This document shows positions 7,547 through 14,225 of a stretch of DNA of 14,925 nt, in pieces (within the stretch, counting starts at the first letter, position 1; each line of letters opens with the position of its first letter). Position numbers and translations under genes: made by a program. The stretch is taken from positions 1 to 14,925 of the forward strand of contig CAKVMU010000016.1 in assembly GCA_934773085.1 (NCBI GenBank), written 5' to 3'. Under the pieces are notes generated by a model. It did not search any database, was not told where the DNA came from, and saw only the letters and a list, made by a program, of their open reading frames with translations. The DNA comes from an uncultured Candidatus Melainabacteria bacterium. Its GTDB lineage: Bacteria; Cyanobacteriota; Vampirovibrionia; Gastranaerophilales; Gastranaerophilaceae.

Positions 7547-9448
7547 TTAAAAATGAATTATTAATACAGGGTTTCCTTGAATATTGCCAAAGCTGCTAAT
7601 ATTCATATTCAGATTCATGTCTAAAGCATTTTTAACAGTTTTCAGAATGATATCATCAACCGTCTTTTCTCCACTAGAAACTGTAATGCCTTTTACATTG
7701 AACTTTTGAGTACCTTTATTGTATTCAATTTCAACAGCAATTCGATTTGTTATCGGAGGTTTACTCAATAACAGTAATTCTGTTTTTAGGTTGAGTTGGA
7801 TAACTTTCCCCAATTTTGTGAAGTAACGCTTAGCGGTATTGTTTGTTACATATCCGGCAGGAACTTCCCAGTTCGCAGAAAGATTTGATACTAATATTGA
7901 GGCATCTAAATTCTGTTCAATAGCAGGTATTGAATCAGCCGTTCCCTCGTTTGTTTGGGCAATAGTTTCAGCATTCTCTACTGATTCTACCGGCATGGCT
8001 TCTTTTTGAGAAACTTCTTCTCTTTTGGCGGTAGGGGCATCCGGCATCGGCAATGTTGTTGTTGATTGTTGAGAAAGCTTTGTAAAACCAAGATAACCGG
8101 CTGCTGCTATAATTGCAACGGCTCCGATTATTGGTAAAAGTTTTGATTTCTTTGGCTTTTGAACTTCGTTAACACTCTCAATTTCTTCTTGCTCGGTGTC
8201 CGGATTAAATAAAGTGTCAATCTGTGCTTCGTTGTCAGCTGTATTTTCTTCTGTTACAGTTTCGTTTTCCGTTACAATTGGTTCAACATTCTCTTCCGTG
8301 TCATTTTCCGGTATTGCAATTTCTTCAATAGATGTGTCATTGTCTTCAAAGTCGAAACTTGGAGTAACTTCTGTTGAGAATTCAGCCAAGTCAGAATCAG
8401 AAGTGGCTTCATCCTCTTCGTCACTAATCATCAGAGAATCGTTATCTTTGCCAAAGTCTAAATCTTCGACATTATTGGTGTCATTAGCAAAAACGCTACT
8501 ATCCGATTCCTTAACATCGAGACTATCTTCTGTTTGTAAGGGCTCAGATTCATCAATCGTTTCATCAAGGTTTGATTCTTCATTGAATTCACTTAACATA
8601 GAATTTTCTTCCGCTATATCAAAGGAATCCAAAGTATCTTCCTGATTTAGCTCGTCATCAATGGTTAATTCTTGTGGTTCAAGTTCTTCAATTGAAGAGA
8701 ATTCTTCCAATTCTCCACCTTCAGTTGATAAACTCAAATCTTCATCATCAGCCATTTCCAATGTATCTGCTTCCGGAACGATATCCTCGATTGTATCCTT
8801 TGTTTGTGATACAAAATTGAAGATGTTTTGAGCTTCCGCTGCCTTCATAAATTGAGTTCGGGCTTCTTTAGAGTTAACAAGCAATTTGATGAATTCGTTT
8901 TCGTCTTCAAGTTTTTTATCAAGAAATTTAAAAATCTGGTAATGAAAATCTTCCGGTAATTCCGGCGCCGGTTTGTTGACTAAAAGAGGTTCTATATCAT
9001 AGTAAGACTCAAGTGATGATTCGCTGACCGGATAATAACCGTCAACGCAAACTTCTGTATTAACAGAGAGAGGAGATATGAAGCCTGTCACTGTTCCGCC
9101 TGATAAATTTTTATCAATATTTATGAACATATACGCAAGCGGAAGAACCTGCTTGTCAAAGTGACATTTTGGCACACAAAGCTCATTTTCGTTAAAGTAA
9201 AGTCTAACGTCGACGTAGGTGTCGTTCAAATATATGTCTGATATTTCAAATTCTTCAAGTATTTGCGGAATGTTATGCAAGCCTGTTTTTGTGTCAACTT
9301 CAATATCCGAAAAGTATTTTTTTGCAATATTAGCGGCTACTGCATTTGCAACAGCACGTTCTCTAACTGACGGATTCTCAATATATTTGCATATATCTCT
9401 GGCTAGTTCTAAATCATTCTCTTCTATTAAAAAAGTTTCGTTATTCAC
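7547..9448 (-). CDS. DUF1822-like / acidic linker / single-membrane-helix / TonB-C-like protein
   Basis: This 633-residue protein has four parts. Residues 1-~165 fit the pattern of DUF1822, a cyanobacterial family: an N-terminal helix with 'AVANAVAANIAKKYFSDI' and a beta region ending in 'TGFI'. Residues ~222-425 are a long Glu/Asp/Ser-rich linker. A lysine-rich stretch (KPKKSK) precedes a membrane helix at about 440-457, predicting the N-terminus inside and the C-terminus outside the inner membrane. Residues ~533-633 resemble a TonB C-terminal domain ('VSSGEKTVDDIILKTVKNAL'). The start is a GTG at 9448 with a GAGAG Shine-Dalgarno 7 nt upstream; no nearby ATG fits. First gene of the three-gene operon. 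No ExbB/ExbD or receptor is nearby, so iron-type transport is not supported. Function unknown; transmembrane signalling or envelope bridging is inferred. Confidence 0.8.
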   Translation of the reverse strand: MNNETFLIEENDLELARDICKYIENPSVRERAVANAVAANIAKKYFSDIEVDTKTGLHNIPQILEEFEISDIYLNDTYVDVRLYFNENELCVPKCHFDKQVLPLAYMFINIDKNLSGGTVTGFISPLSVNTEVCVDGYYPVSESSLESYYDIEPLLVNKPAPELPEDFHYQIFKFLDKKLEDENEFIKLLVNSKEARTQFMKAAEAQNIFNFVSQTKDTIEDIVPEADTLEMADDEDLSLSTEGGELEEFSSIEELEPQELTIDDELNQEDTLDSFDIAEENSMLSEFNEESNLDETIDESEPLQTEDSLDVKESDSSVFANDTNNVEDLDFGKDNDSLMISDEEDEATSDSDLAEFSTEVTPSFDFEDNDTSIEEIAIPENDTEENVEPIVTENETVTEENTADNEAQIDTLFNPDTEQEEIESVNEVQKPKKSKLLPIIGAVAIIAAAGYLGFTKLSQQSTTTLPMPDAPTAKREEVSQKEAMPVESVENAETIAQTNEGTADSIPAIEQNLDASILVSNLSANWEVPAGYVTNNTAKRYFTKLGKVIQLNLKTELLLLSKPPITNRIAVEIEYNKGTQKFNVKGITVSSGEKTVDDIILKTVKNALDMNLNMNISSFGNIQGNPVLIIHF

Positions 9449-9475
9449 CTAAACACTCTCCCTCACTATGAGGTA

Positions 9476-9484
9476 ATAATATCA
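9476..9484 (-). promoter_or_regulatory. Possible extended -10 promoter of the three-gene operon
   Basis: On the minus strand TGA followed by TATTAT gives an extended -10, about 28 bases upstream of the GTG start codon. No convincing -35 is seen; an AT-rich tract including nine consecutive T lies just upstream and could act as an UP-like element. Confidence 0.35.
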
Positions 9485-9645
9485 TATTATTAAAAAAAAA
9501 GCTATAATTTTAACATTTAAGCATGCTCAAAATCATATGTTTGACTTAATTACAAAAATTATTAAATCATTTAGTGTATTTTTATGAGAATGATTGAAGT
9601 TTTAGAACTTTTTTATCGTTTAAATATTTGAAAGGATAATTTGAT

Positions 9646-10308
9646 ATGTTTTCATCTATGATTCAAAATTTGTTGTCGTCATCCGGTCAAGCAAACGCAA
9701 TGCAAAGAGCTGTCCAGATGAATAATTATGTAAATTCTATAAATTCACAATGGGCTCCTGTTGAGAAGGCCGCTCAGCAACAAGCTCCTCAAAATTTATC
9801 CTTTGATAAGGTGTTGAAATCAAGCGCAAAAACAAAATTCGGGGATTTATTGACTAACCCGACGACAAGAGTTAATGCCCAACTTTATACAAATACTGCA
9901 AATAGTGCAGTGACAAAAGCTGATTATACTCAAAAATCTAAAATAAAAGAGTTAATTTCAAAAGTTTCACAAAAACATGGTGTTGACGAAAAACTTGTTC
10001 AGGCACTTGTTAAGCAAGAATCCGGTTTCAATCCGAATGCTAAATCAAAAGTCGGTGCTATGGGACTTATGCAATTAATGCCCGCTACCGCAAAAGGTCT
10101 AGGAGTGACTAATCCAATGGATCCGGAACAAAACGTAGAGGGTGGCGTTAAGTATCTGAAATCTATGCTTAACAAGTATAATGGAAATATTATCCTTGCC
10201 TTAGCTGCTTATAATGCTGGCCCTGGCGCAGTGGACAAGTACGACGGAGTTCCGCCTTACAAAGAAACCCAAAATTATGTAAAATCAATACTTGCTAATT
10301 ACCTCTAA
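9646..10308 (+). CDS. SLT-type lytic transglycosylase
   Basis: Soluble lytic transglycosylases cleave peptidoglycan between MurNAc and GlcNAc, leaving 1,6-anhydro ends. The C-terminal ~120 of 220 residues form a complete SLT domain: catalytic Glu125 in [15 protein letters not shown] at 140-146, AYNAGPGAV at 188-196, and a closing ET..YV at 207-212. The N-terminal ~95 residues are Gln/Asn/Ser-rich and probably disordered, with no signal peptide or lipobox, so export must be by another route or assembly-linked, as with lytic enzymes that act inside secretion or appendage machines. The ATG has an AAAGGA Shine-Dalgarno 9 nt upstream. It stands alone on the plus strand and overlaps the convergent 640-residue gene by 4 nt. 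The enzyme class is secure; the process served is not. Confidence 0.93.
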   Translation: MFSSMIQNLLSSSGQANAMQRAVQMNNYVNSINSQWAPVEKAAQQQAPQNLSFDKVLKSSAKTKFGDLLTNPTTRVNAQLYTNTANSAVTKADYTQKSKIKELISKVSQKHGVDEKLVQALVKQESGFNPNAKSKVGAMGLMQLMPATAKGLGVTNPMDPEQNVEGGVKYLKSMLNKYNGNIILALAAYNAGPGAVDKYDGVPPYKETQNYVKSILANYL

Positions 10309-12227
10309 GCTGCGGTATTGATATTCTGTTTTTCGGTTTTCTGTTTTTCAGCTTGTTCGTGTAATCTTCTTGTATTAGCATAAGTTAAACGAGGAATGAA
10401 CCAGCCAAGAACAAATGGTGAAATTAGGAACATTACTAAGAAACTTGGTATAGAATTCAGACCTCTTGCAAATGAAGCAATTTTATTTCCATTTTTCTTT
10501 TCGATTCCGTTCATAAGTTTCTTTATTGATGCATCTACTTTTGATGTATCGGCTTTTTTGCCTAATGATTCAATATATTCAGTAATAGTTTTATTTTTCT
10601 CAGCTTTTGTCATACTTTCAAGCTTACTCAAATCAATTGGAGATTCTTTGAAAAATTCTTTAGCATTATCTGATTTAGTAAGGACTTTTTGCAAATCTCC
10701 GCCGTTTTTGTCGATATATTTGCAGAAATTTTCCATTTTCTTCTGAGAGTCAACTCCGCCATATAATGCTTCAATTTCGGAATTGGTAAGAACATGTGCT
10801 TTACTGTATGGATTTAGCAAATCAAGATAAGTGCTTGCTTTTGATTTTGAGCGGTCTTTATTCATCAATACAAAACCAGTCTTGTTTTCATAGGATGTTA
10901 CTAATGCTCTGGTACCCATTGGAACAAGGAAAACAACAGCTAGAGAAGACGTAATATCTCTGATAAGGATTTCCCATATTTCTGATAAATCTTTCTTGCC
11001 GTTTTCGTCTTTTGGCGCACGATTGAATGCGTGAATACCTCTTGGACCCAATAGACCAAAGATAGATAATCCTGCCATTAGTGTCGGAGTGAAGTTATTT
11101 CCGTTGTATTCTAACTCAGATGCGCATTTCTCAGTAAACTTATTTGAGATAAGCTTGCCCAATTTTGCTAGCAAGGATTCATTGCCGGTCGGTTTACCTT
11201 TGAATGAAACATTGCTTTCATCTGTATTCTTTTCATTCTTTTCATTGTTTTCTGGTGTTTGCTGTTTTAGTTTATTTGCAGCTTGAGCACCAGGAGGTAC
11301 ACTATTTTTAGCATAAATCTTAGGTAATACAAAAAGTACGCCTAAAGTGGAAGCTATCATAGCAACGTTTGTAATAAATCTTTTTGCAATGGATGTATTC
11401 TTTAGATTTTCTGCCATCGCTTCATCCATCTTTGTAAGATTTTTGTTTAGCTCGATAGCATCATCACTGTATTTAATCATTGCATCAAAAGTGTTTTGAA
11501 CAGAAAAATTAGCCCCATTAACTTTTAAGGCTTGTAAGCTGCCTAATTCGTCAGAAGTTGAATATTTTAAATCATTGATGTATTTCGTGATTTCTGACAT
11601 TTTTTCTGAACGGTATCTGCTCTTGCCAAACATTTTCTTTAATTTTGCATCAGCAGGAATATTTTCATATTGATTAATTTTTTCAAGAATGGTCTTAACA
11701 ACATCTTCTGTTACATTTTTTTCTCCAAGAGATTCGTTAAGAATCTTCTTGATATTTTGTATATAGAATTCTGTTTTAAATTGCTCTTTATTATTTAACA
11801 ATTCTTTTTTGAACTCAGGTTTAGACACCATTTCTTTTAAATTGTTTCCGAATCTTTTGATAAGTTTAGAATTTACACTTGTAGACTTCCCGCAAAGAGC
11901 CGCAATTGCAAAGCCTATAGGTGCAACAGCCATCATACAAGGACCTGTCAGACCTTCTCTTCCAAGAACTTCAAAACCTTCCTTTACGTTGTATTCACCG
12001 GTAACTTCTTTATCTCTTAAGAATCCGGCTCCTACACGTGGTAAAGTCATGCCAAGGCAATCCTGAATCAAAAAGGACAACCAAAAACCTTGATTTTCAA
12101 TCCCTTGCATAAAATTACCAGCAGAATTTAGAACTGCTGCGCCGGATTTGAAAGCCGGTGTGTTGTGTCTTTTCTCTGTGAGCATTGCTGCATTTCTGTT
12201 CTCAATTGAATTGTCTTGTATTCTCAA
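10305..12227 (-). CDS. Membrane protein of two tandem homologous modules (unrecognised family)
   Basis: I do not recognise the function of this 640-residue protein. Hydrophobic segments lie at about 93-112, 283-304, 377-397, 424-441 and 591-615. Two halves share anchors in the same order: FKSG (26-29) and FKGK (342-345); LPR (62-64) and GPR (394-396); VAPIG (101-105) and LVPMG (434-438); LPKIYAKN (301-308) and IPRLTYAN (611-618). This implies an old internal duplication of a ~280-residue module. The N-terminal 'PAFKSG' resembles a motif I recall from many Gastranaerophilales proteins. The start is TTG at 12227 with an AAGGG Shine-Dalgarno 9 nt upstream; the ATG at 12185 would begin at residue 15 and is the alternative. 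It is transcribed alone and converges on the lytic transglycosylase gene. Confidence 0.8.
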   Translation of the reverse strand: MRIQDNSIENRNAAMLTEKRHNTPAFKSGAAVLNSAGNFMQGIENQGFWLSFLIQDCLGMTLPRVGAGFLRDKEVTGEYNVKEGFEVLGREGLTGPCMMAVAPIGFAIAALCGKSTSVNSKLIKRFGNNLKEMVSKPEFKKELLNNKEQFKTEFYIQNIKKILNESLGEKNVTEDVVKTILEKINQYENIPADAKLKKMFGKSRYRSEKMSEITKYINDLKYSTSDELGSLQALKVNGANFSVQNTFDAMIKYSDDAIELNKNLTKMDEAMAENLKNTSIAKRFITNVAMIASTLGVLFVLPKIYAKNSVPPGAQAANKLKQQTPENNEKNEKNTDESNVSFKGKPTGNESLLAKLGKLISNKFTEKCASELEYNGNNFTPTLMAGLSIFGLLGPRGIHAFNRAPKDENGKKDLSEIWEILIRDITSSLAVVFLVPMGTRALVTSYENKTGFVLMNKDRSKSKASTYLDLLNPYSKAHVLTNSEIEALYGGVDSQKKMENFCKYIDKNGGDLQKVLTKSDNAKEFFKESPIDLSKLESMTKAEKNKTITEYIESLGKKADTSKVDASIKKLMNGIEKKNGNKIASFARGLNSIPSFLVMFLISPFVLGWFIPRLTYANTRRLHEQAEKQKTEKQNINTAA

Positions 12228-12253
12228 CTACACAAACCCTTATAATAATGTAC

Positions 12254-12282
12254 GTCATACACAAATTAATAAAGTCTATCAA
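12254..12282 (-). promoter_or_regulatory. Probable promoter of the 640-residue membrane protein gene
   Basis: On the minus strand TTGATA (12282-12277) and TATGAC (12259-12254) are 17 bp apart. The predicted start near 12247 leaves a leader of about 20 nt that contains the AAGGG Shine-Dalgarno. The -35 is one mismatch from consensus, the -10 two. Confidence 0.4.
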
Positions 12283-12300
12283 TTTTTTATATTTGCTATT

Positions 12301-12330
12301 TTGTTACAAATTTCGGCAATATTGTTACAA
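12301..12330. promoter_or_regulatory. Paired TTGTTACAA palindromes, candidate operator
   Basis: Two copies of the near-perfect palindrome TTGTTACAA lie at 12301-12309 and 12322-12330, 21 bp apart or two helical turns. They sit just upstream of the -35 proposed for the 640-residue gene, centred near -58 and -79, as expected for an activator. Related copies occur at 2565-2573 (TTGTAACAA) and 12599-12607 (one mismatch). Confidence 0.35.
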
Positions 12331-12451
12331 AGTTTTTCGATTAAGTGTATTTAGTATACTTATTTTTTTTGTCATTTGCAATAGTTTTTTGCCTATTTTT
12401 TACAAAATATTACAAAACAGGTATAAAATATTGAAAACAGACCCTTTAAGA

Positions 12452-12478
12452 CAAAAAAAAGAGTCATTTTGTGACTCT
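12452..12478 (-). terminator. Rho-independent terminator on the minus strand
   Basis: AGAGTCA and TGACTCT form a perfect 7-bp stem around a 5-nt loop. The minus-strand RNA continues directly into eight U residues, which is a classical intrinsic terminator. No minus-strand gene ends close upstream: the nearest is spmB, whose stop is 500 bases away, beyond the plus-strand zinc-ribbon gene. It may end the spmAB transcript or a short RNA started at about 12498. Confidence 0.8.
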
Positions 12479-12668
12479 AAAAACTTTAATGTGTGAAGTG
12501 TAGTATAATAAATAAATGTGTGTGTTGTGTCGATTGTTAAATATCTCGTATATACTAAAAGTATTTTTCTTAGATATAATTGCGCTAAAGTTTCAGTATT
12601 GTAACATTTCTTAACATAAGCTTGCTTTATAAAAAATAATTCTTAAAAAAAATACTAAGAGGTGACGG

Positions 12669-13043
12669 ATGTTTTTAACGAATTTGTTTTTTAAAAAGAA
12701 ATGCCAGCATGAGCATATAACTCCCGATATGGAATCCGGTTATTGTCCGGATTGTGGCAAGTTGATACATAATGAATGGTACATAACAAGATGTTCTTGT
12801 TGTGGGGTTAAAACAAAGGCTATTTTAAAAAATGGAGAAATTGTACCCCAAAATCACTATTGTGTTAACTGTGGTGGGCAGGAGTATGTTGTGGAAAAGG
12901 TTCCAAAAATTAATTTTATAGATATAAATTTTGCCGTTTTGATTAAACGAGAAGAAAAATCTTCAATCTACAAGACATCTACATCACGCTGTTGGCAAGA
13001 AAGAATAAACGAGCTACCCAAATTGTCAGTACAATACCTGTAA
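12669..13043 (+). CDS. Small zinc-ribbon protein
   Basis: This 124-residue protein carries paired metal ligands: C12/H14/H16 with C26/C29 (YCPDC), and C42/C45 (RCSCC) with C65/C68 (YCVNC), consistent with one or two zinc-ribbon folds. It lacks any catalytic motif I can name. The ATG has an AGAGG Shine-Dalgarno 6 nt upstream. The last ~20 residues are encoded in the 65-bp segment that overlaps the 3' end of spmB on the opposite strand; they contain no ligand pairs and look like a run-on tail, so an ancestral stop may have been lost. Small ribbons of this kind can bind nucleic acid or act as protein adaptors. Its function is unknown. Confidence 0.75.
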   Translation: MFLTNLFFKKKCQHEHITPDMESGYCPDCGKLIHNEWYITRCSCCGVKTKAILKNGEIVPQNHYCVNCGGQEYVVEKVPKINFIDINFAVLIKREEKSSIYKTSTSRCWQERINELPKLSVQYL

Positions 13044-13518
13044 TATCAGCAATAATTCCGGTTAGGAGAGCATATCTGAACTTTTTAATTCCGACAGAAC
13101 CAAAGTAAACAGTGAGAACATAAAATGTCGTTTCTGAGCTGCCAACCATAATCGCAGCCATTTTAGTGACAAAAGAATCTGCTCCGTGCTGAGTTGCAAG
13201 TTCAGAAAATAATCCCAATGTAGCTGAGCCGGATAGAGAACGGGTTACCATAATTGGAACTATATCCGTTGATATTTGTAATTTATCAAAAAATACTCCG
13301 AATAATGAAGTTATCCAATCAAGTGCTCCAGATGCTCTAAACATAGAAATTGCAACAATTAATGCCACTAAATAAGGAATTATTGAAACGGAAACTTTGA
13401 ATCCGTCTTTTGCTCCGTCGATGAATTCTTCATAAACAGGCACTTTTTTGCATATACCAAATGTTAGTATTCCCAGAATCATGATAGGTAATATGCTAAT
13501 TGAAATCTTTGCGAACAT
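12979..13518 (-). CDS. spmB: Spore maturation protein SpmB family (nucleoside-recognition/gate membrane protein)
   Basis: SpmB is an inner-membrane protein that works with SpmA; in Bacillus the pair is needed for spore-core dehydration, but homologues occur in many bacteria that do not sporulate. The 179 residues show several hydrophobic helices and family motifs: EFIDGAKDGF (31-40), RSLSGSATLG (93-102) and VGSSETTFYV with the following VYFGSVGIKK (125-146). I chose ATG 13518 over TTG 13524 because AAGGAGG ends 7 nt before it and the ATG shares one base with the spmA stop (TGATG), which is typical translational coupling. The 3' end overlaps the convergent zinc-ribbon gene by 65 bp. Family assignment is secure; the transported substrate is unknown. 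Confidence 0.92.
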   Translation of the reverse strand: MFAKISISILPIMILGILTFGICKKVPVYEEFIDGAKDGFKVSVSIIPYLVALIVAISMFRASGALDWITSLFGVFFDKLQISTDIVPIMVTRSLSGSATLGLFSELATQHGADSFVTKMAAIMVGSSETTFYVLTVYFGSVGIKKFRYALLTGIIADITGIVLTIWVARLFFLANSVM

Positions 13519-14108
13519 CAGCAATCCTCCTTATCATGCCAGAATTTTTTAAGAATCAGTGCGGTAAATATTGCGGTAAGAAATGCCACCGTTGTGACAA
13601 TTAATGTCGGCAAAACAATCTCAGTTGGATTCTTGGCGCCAAGTCCGGCAAGAATTGCAATAACGGTTGCCGGTATGATTTGAAATCCAGCTGTGTTCAT
13701 ACCCAGAAACATACACATGCTGTCGGTTGCTCTATCTTTTTGGGGGTTATCTTCTTGCAATTCCTTCATAACCTTTAAACCAATTGGCGTCGCAGCATTA
13801 GTAAGTCCTAAAGCATTTGTAGTGATACTCATGGTAATGTCGCCAATTGCAGGTGAATCTTCTTTTACGTCTTTAAAAAGGTGCTTTGCTATAGGGTAAA
13901 TTAGTTTGGAAAGAATTTTTACCAATCCGGATTTTTCGGCTATTCGCATTATACCTAGCCAAAATGCCATTATTCCTATTAGCGAGAATGCAATTTTTAC
14001 AGCAGTAGTACAGCCTTCCAACATAGCATTAACAACGCTGTTAAGTGTTCCGTTGAAAAAACCTGCCACAATAGAAATTGCTATTAGAATGAAAAATATA
14101 TAATTCAT
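13518..14108 (-). CDS. spmA: Spore maturation protein SpmA family membrane protein
   Basis: Partner of SpmB in the nucleoside-recognition-domain (gate) membrane family. The 196 residues are strongly hydrophobic with about five membrane helices. They carry the family core 'NALGLTNAATPIGLK' (98-112) preceded by 'PAIGDITMS', and the second conserved segment 'NTAGFQIIPATVI' (138-150). An in-frame stop directly precedes ATG 14108, which fixes the start. An AAGGAG lies 15 nt upstream, farther than usual, so initiation may be modest. It is the first gene of the two-gene spmAB operon, with a 1-nt overlap with spmB, transcribed from a good promoter that interlocks with that of the divergent coiled-coil gene. 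No sporulation gene is seen nearby. Confidence 0.94.
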   Translation of the reverse strand: MNYIFFILIAISIVAGFFNGTLNSVVNAMLEGCTTAVKIAFSLIGIMAFWLGIMRIAEKSGLVKILSKLIYPIAKHLFKDVKEDSPAIGDITMSITTNALGLTNAATPIGLKVMKELQEDNPQKDRATDSMCMFLGMNTAGFQIIPATVIAILAGLGAKNPTEIVLPTLIVTTVAFLTAIFTALILKKFWHDKEDC

Positions 14109-14137
14109 TTATTGTAAACCCAACTCCTTGTTTAATT

Positions 14138-14166
14138 ATTTTAAGAAAAAAATTATTATTTGTCAC
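14138..14166 (-). promoter_or_regulatory. Sigma-70-type promoter of spmAB
   Basis: On the minus strand GTGACA (14166-14161) and TAAAAT (14143-14138) are 17 bp apart, each one mismatch from consensus. The predicted start near 14131 lies just before the AAGGAG. The -35 occupies nearly the same bases as the -35 of the divergent gene. Confidence 0.55.
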
Positions 14167-14188
14167 CATTTTTGTATTAGTATATAAT
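14160..14188 (+). promoter_or_regulatory. Sigma-70-type promoter of the coiled-coil gene
   Basis: TTGTCA (14160-14165) and TATAAT (14183-14188) are separated by 17 bp; the -10 is perfect and the -35 has one mismatch. The predicted start near 14195 gives a leader of about 30 nt. It overlaps the spmAB -35 on the other strand by five bases. Confidence 0.65.
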
Positions 14189-14225
14189 ATGTAAATGTAA
14201 TAGTAGGATGTGGGATAGTAGTTAT

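Larger units (their letters stand above)
12228..12668. other. Gene-free AT-rich intergenic region
   Basis: About 440 bases between two divergent genes. The region holds a promoter and palindrome pair serving the minus-strand gene (12254-12330), a strong minus-strand hairpin terminator (12452-12478), a possible minus-strand promoter (-35 TCGACA at 12533-12528, -10 TATTAT at 12510-12505, 17 bp apart) and AT-rich sequence before the zinc-ribbon gene with a TATAAT at 12575-12580 that lacks a good -35. Plus-strand open frames here lack a ribosome-binding site, have low-complexity composition and cross the terminator, so they are not called as genes. Confidence 0.6.

Noticed and set aside
8196..8645. 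Plus-strand Ser/Val-rich open frame of 149 codons
   Set aside because: Antisense shadow of the acidic linker in the 9448-7547 gene.
12148..12496. Overlapping plus-strand frames of 68 and 103 codons
   Set aside because: They start antisense to the 640-residue gene, lack ribosome-binding sites and run through a terminator hairpin.
12541..12580. Imperfect AT-rich inverted repeat (ATATCT...AGATAT)
   Set aside because: Unequal internal loops and almost no G-C pairs; expected by chance in such AT-rich DNA.
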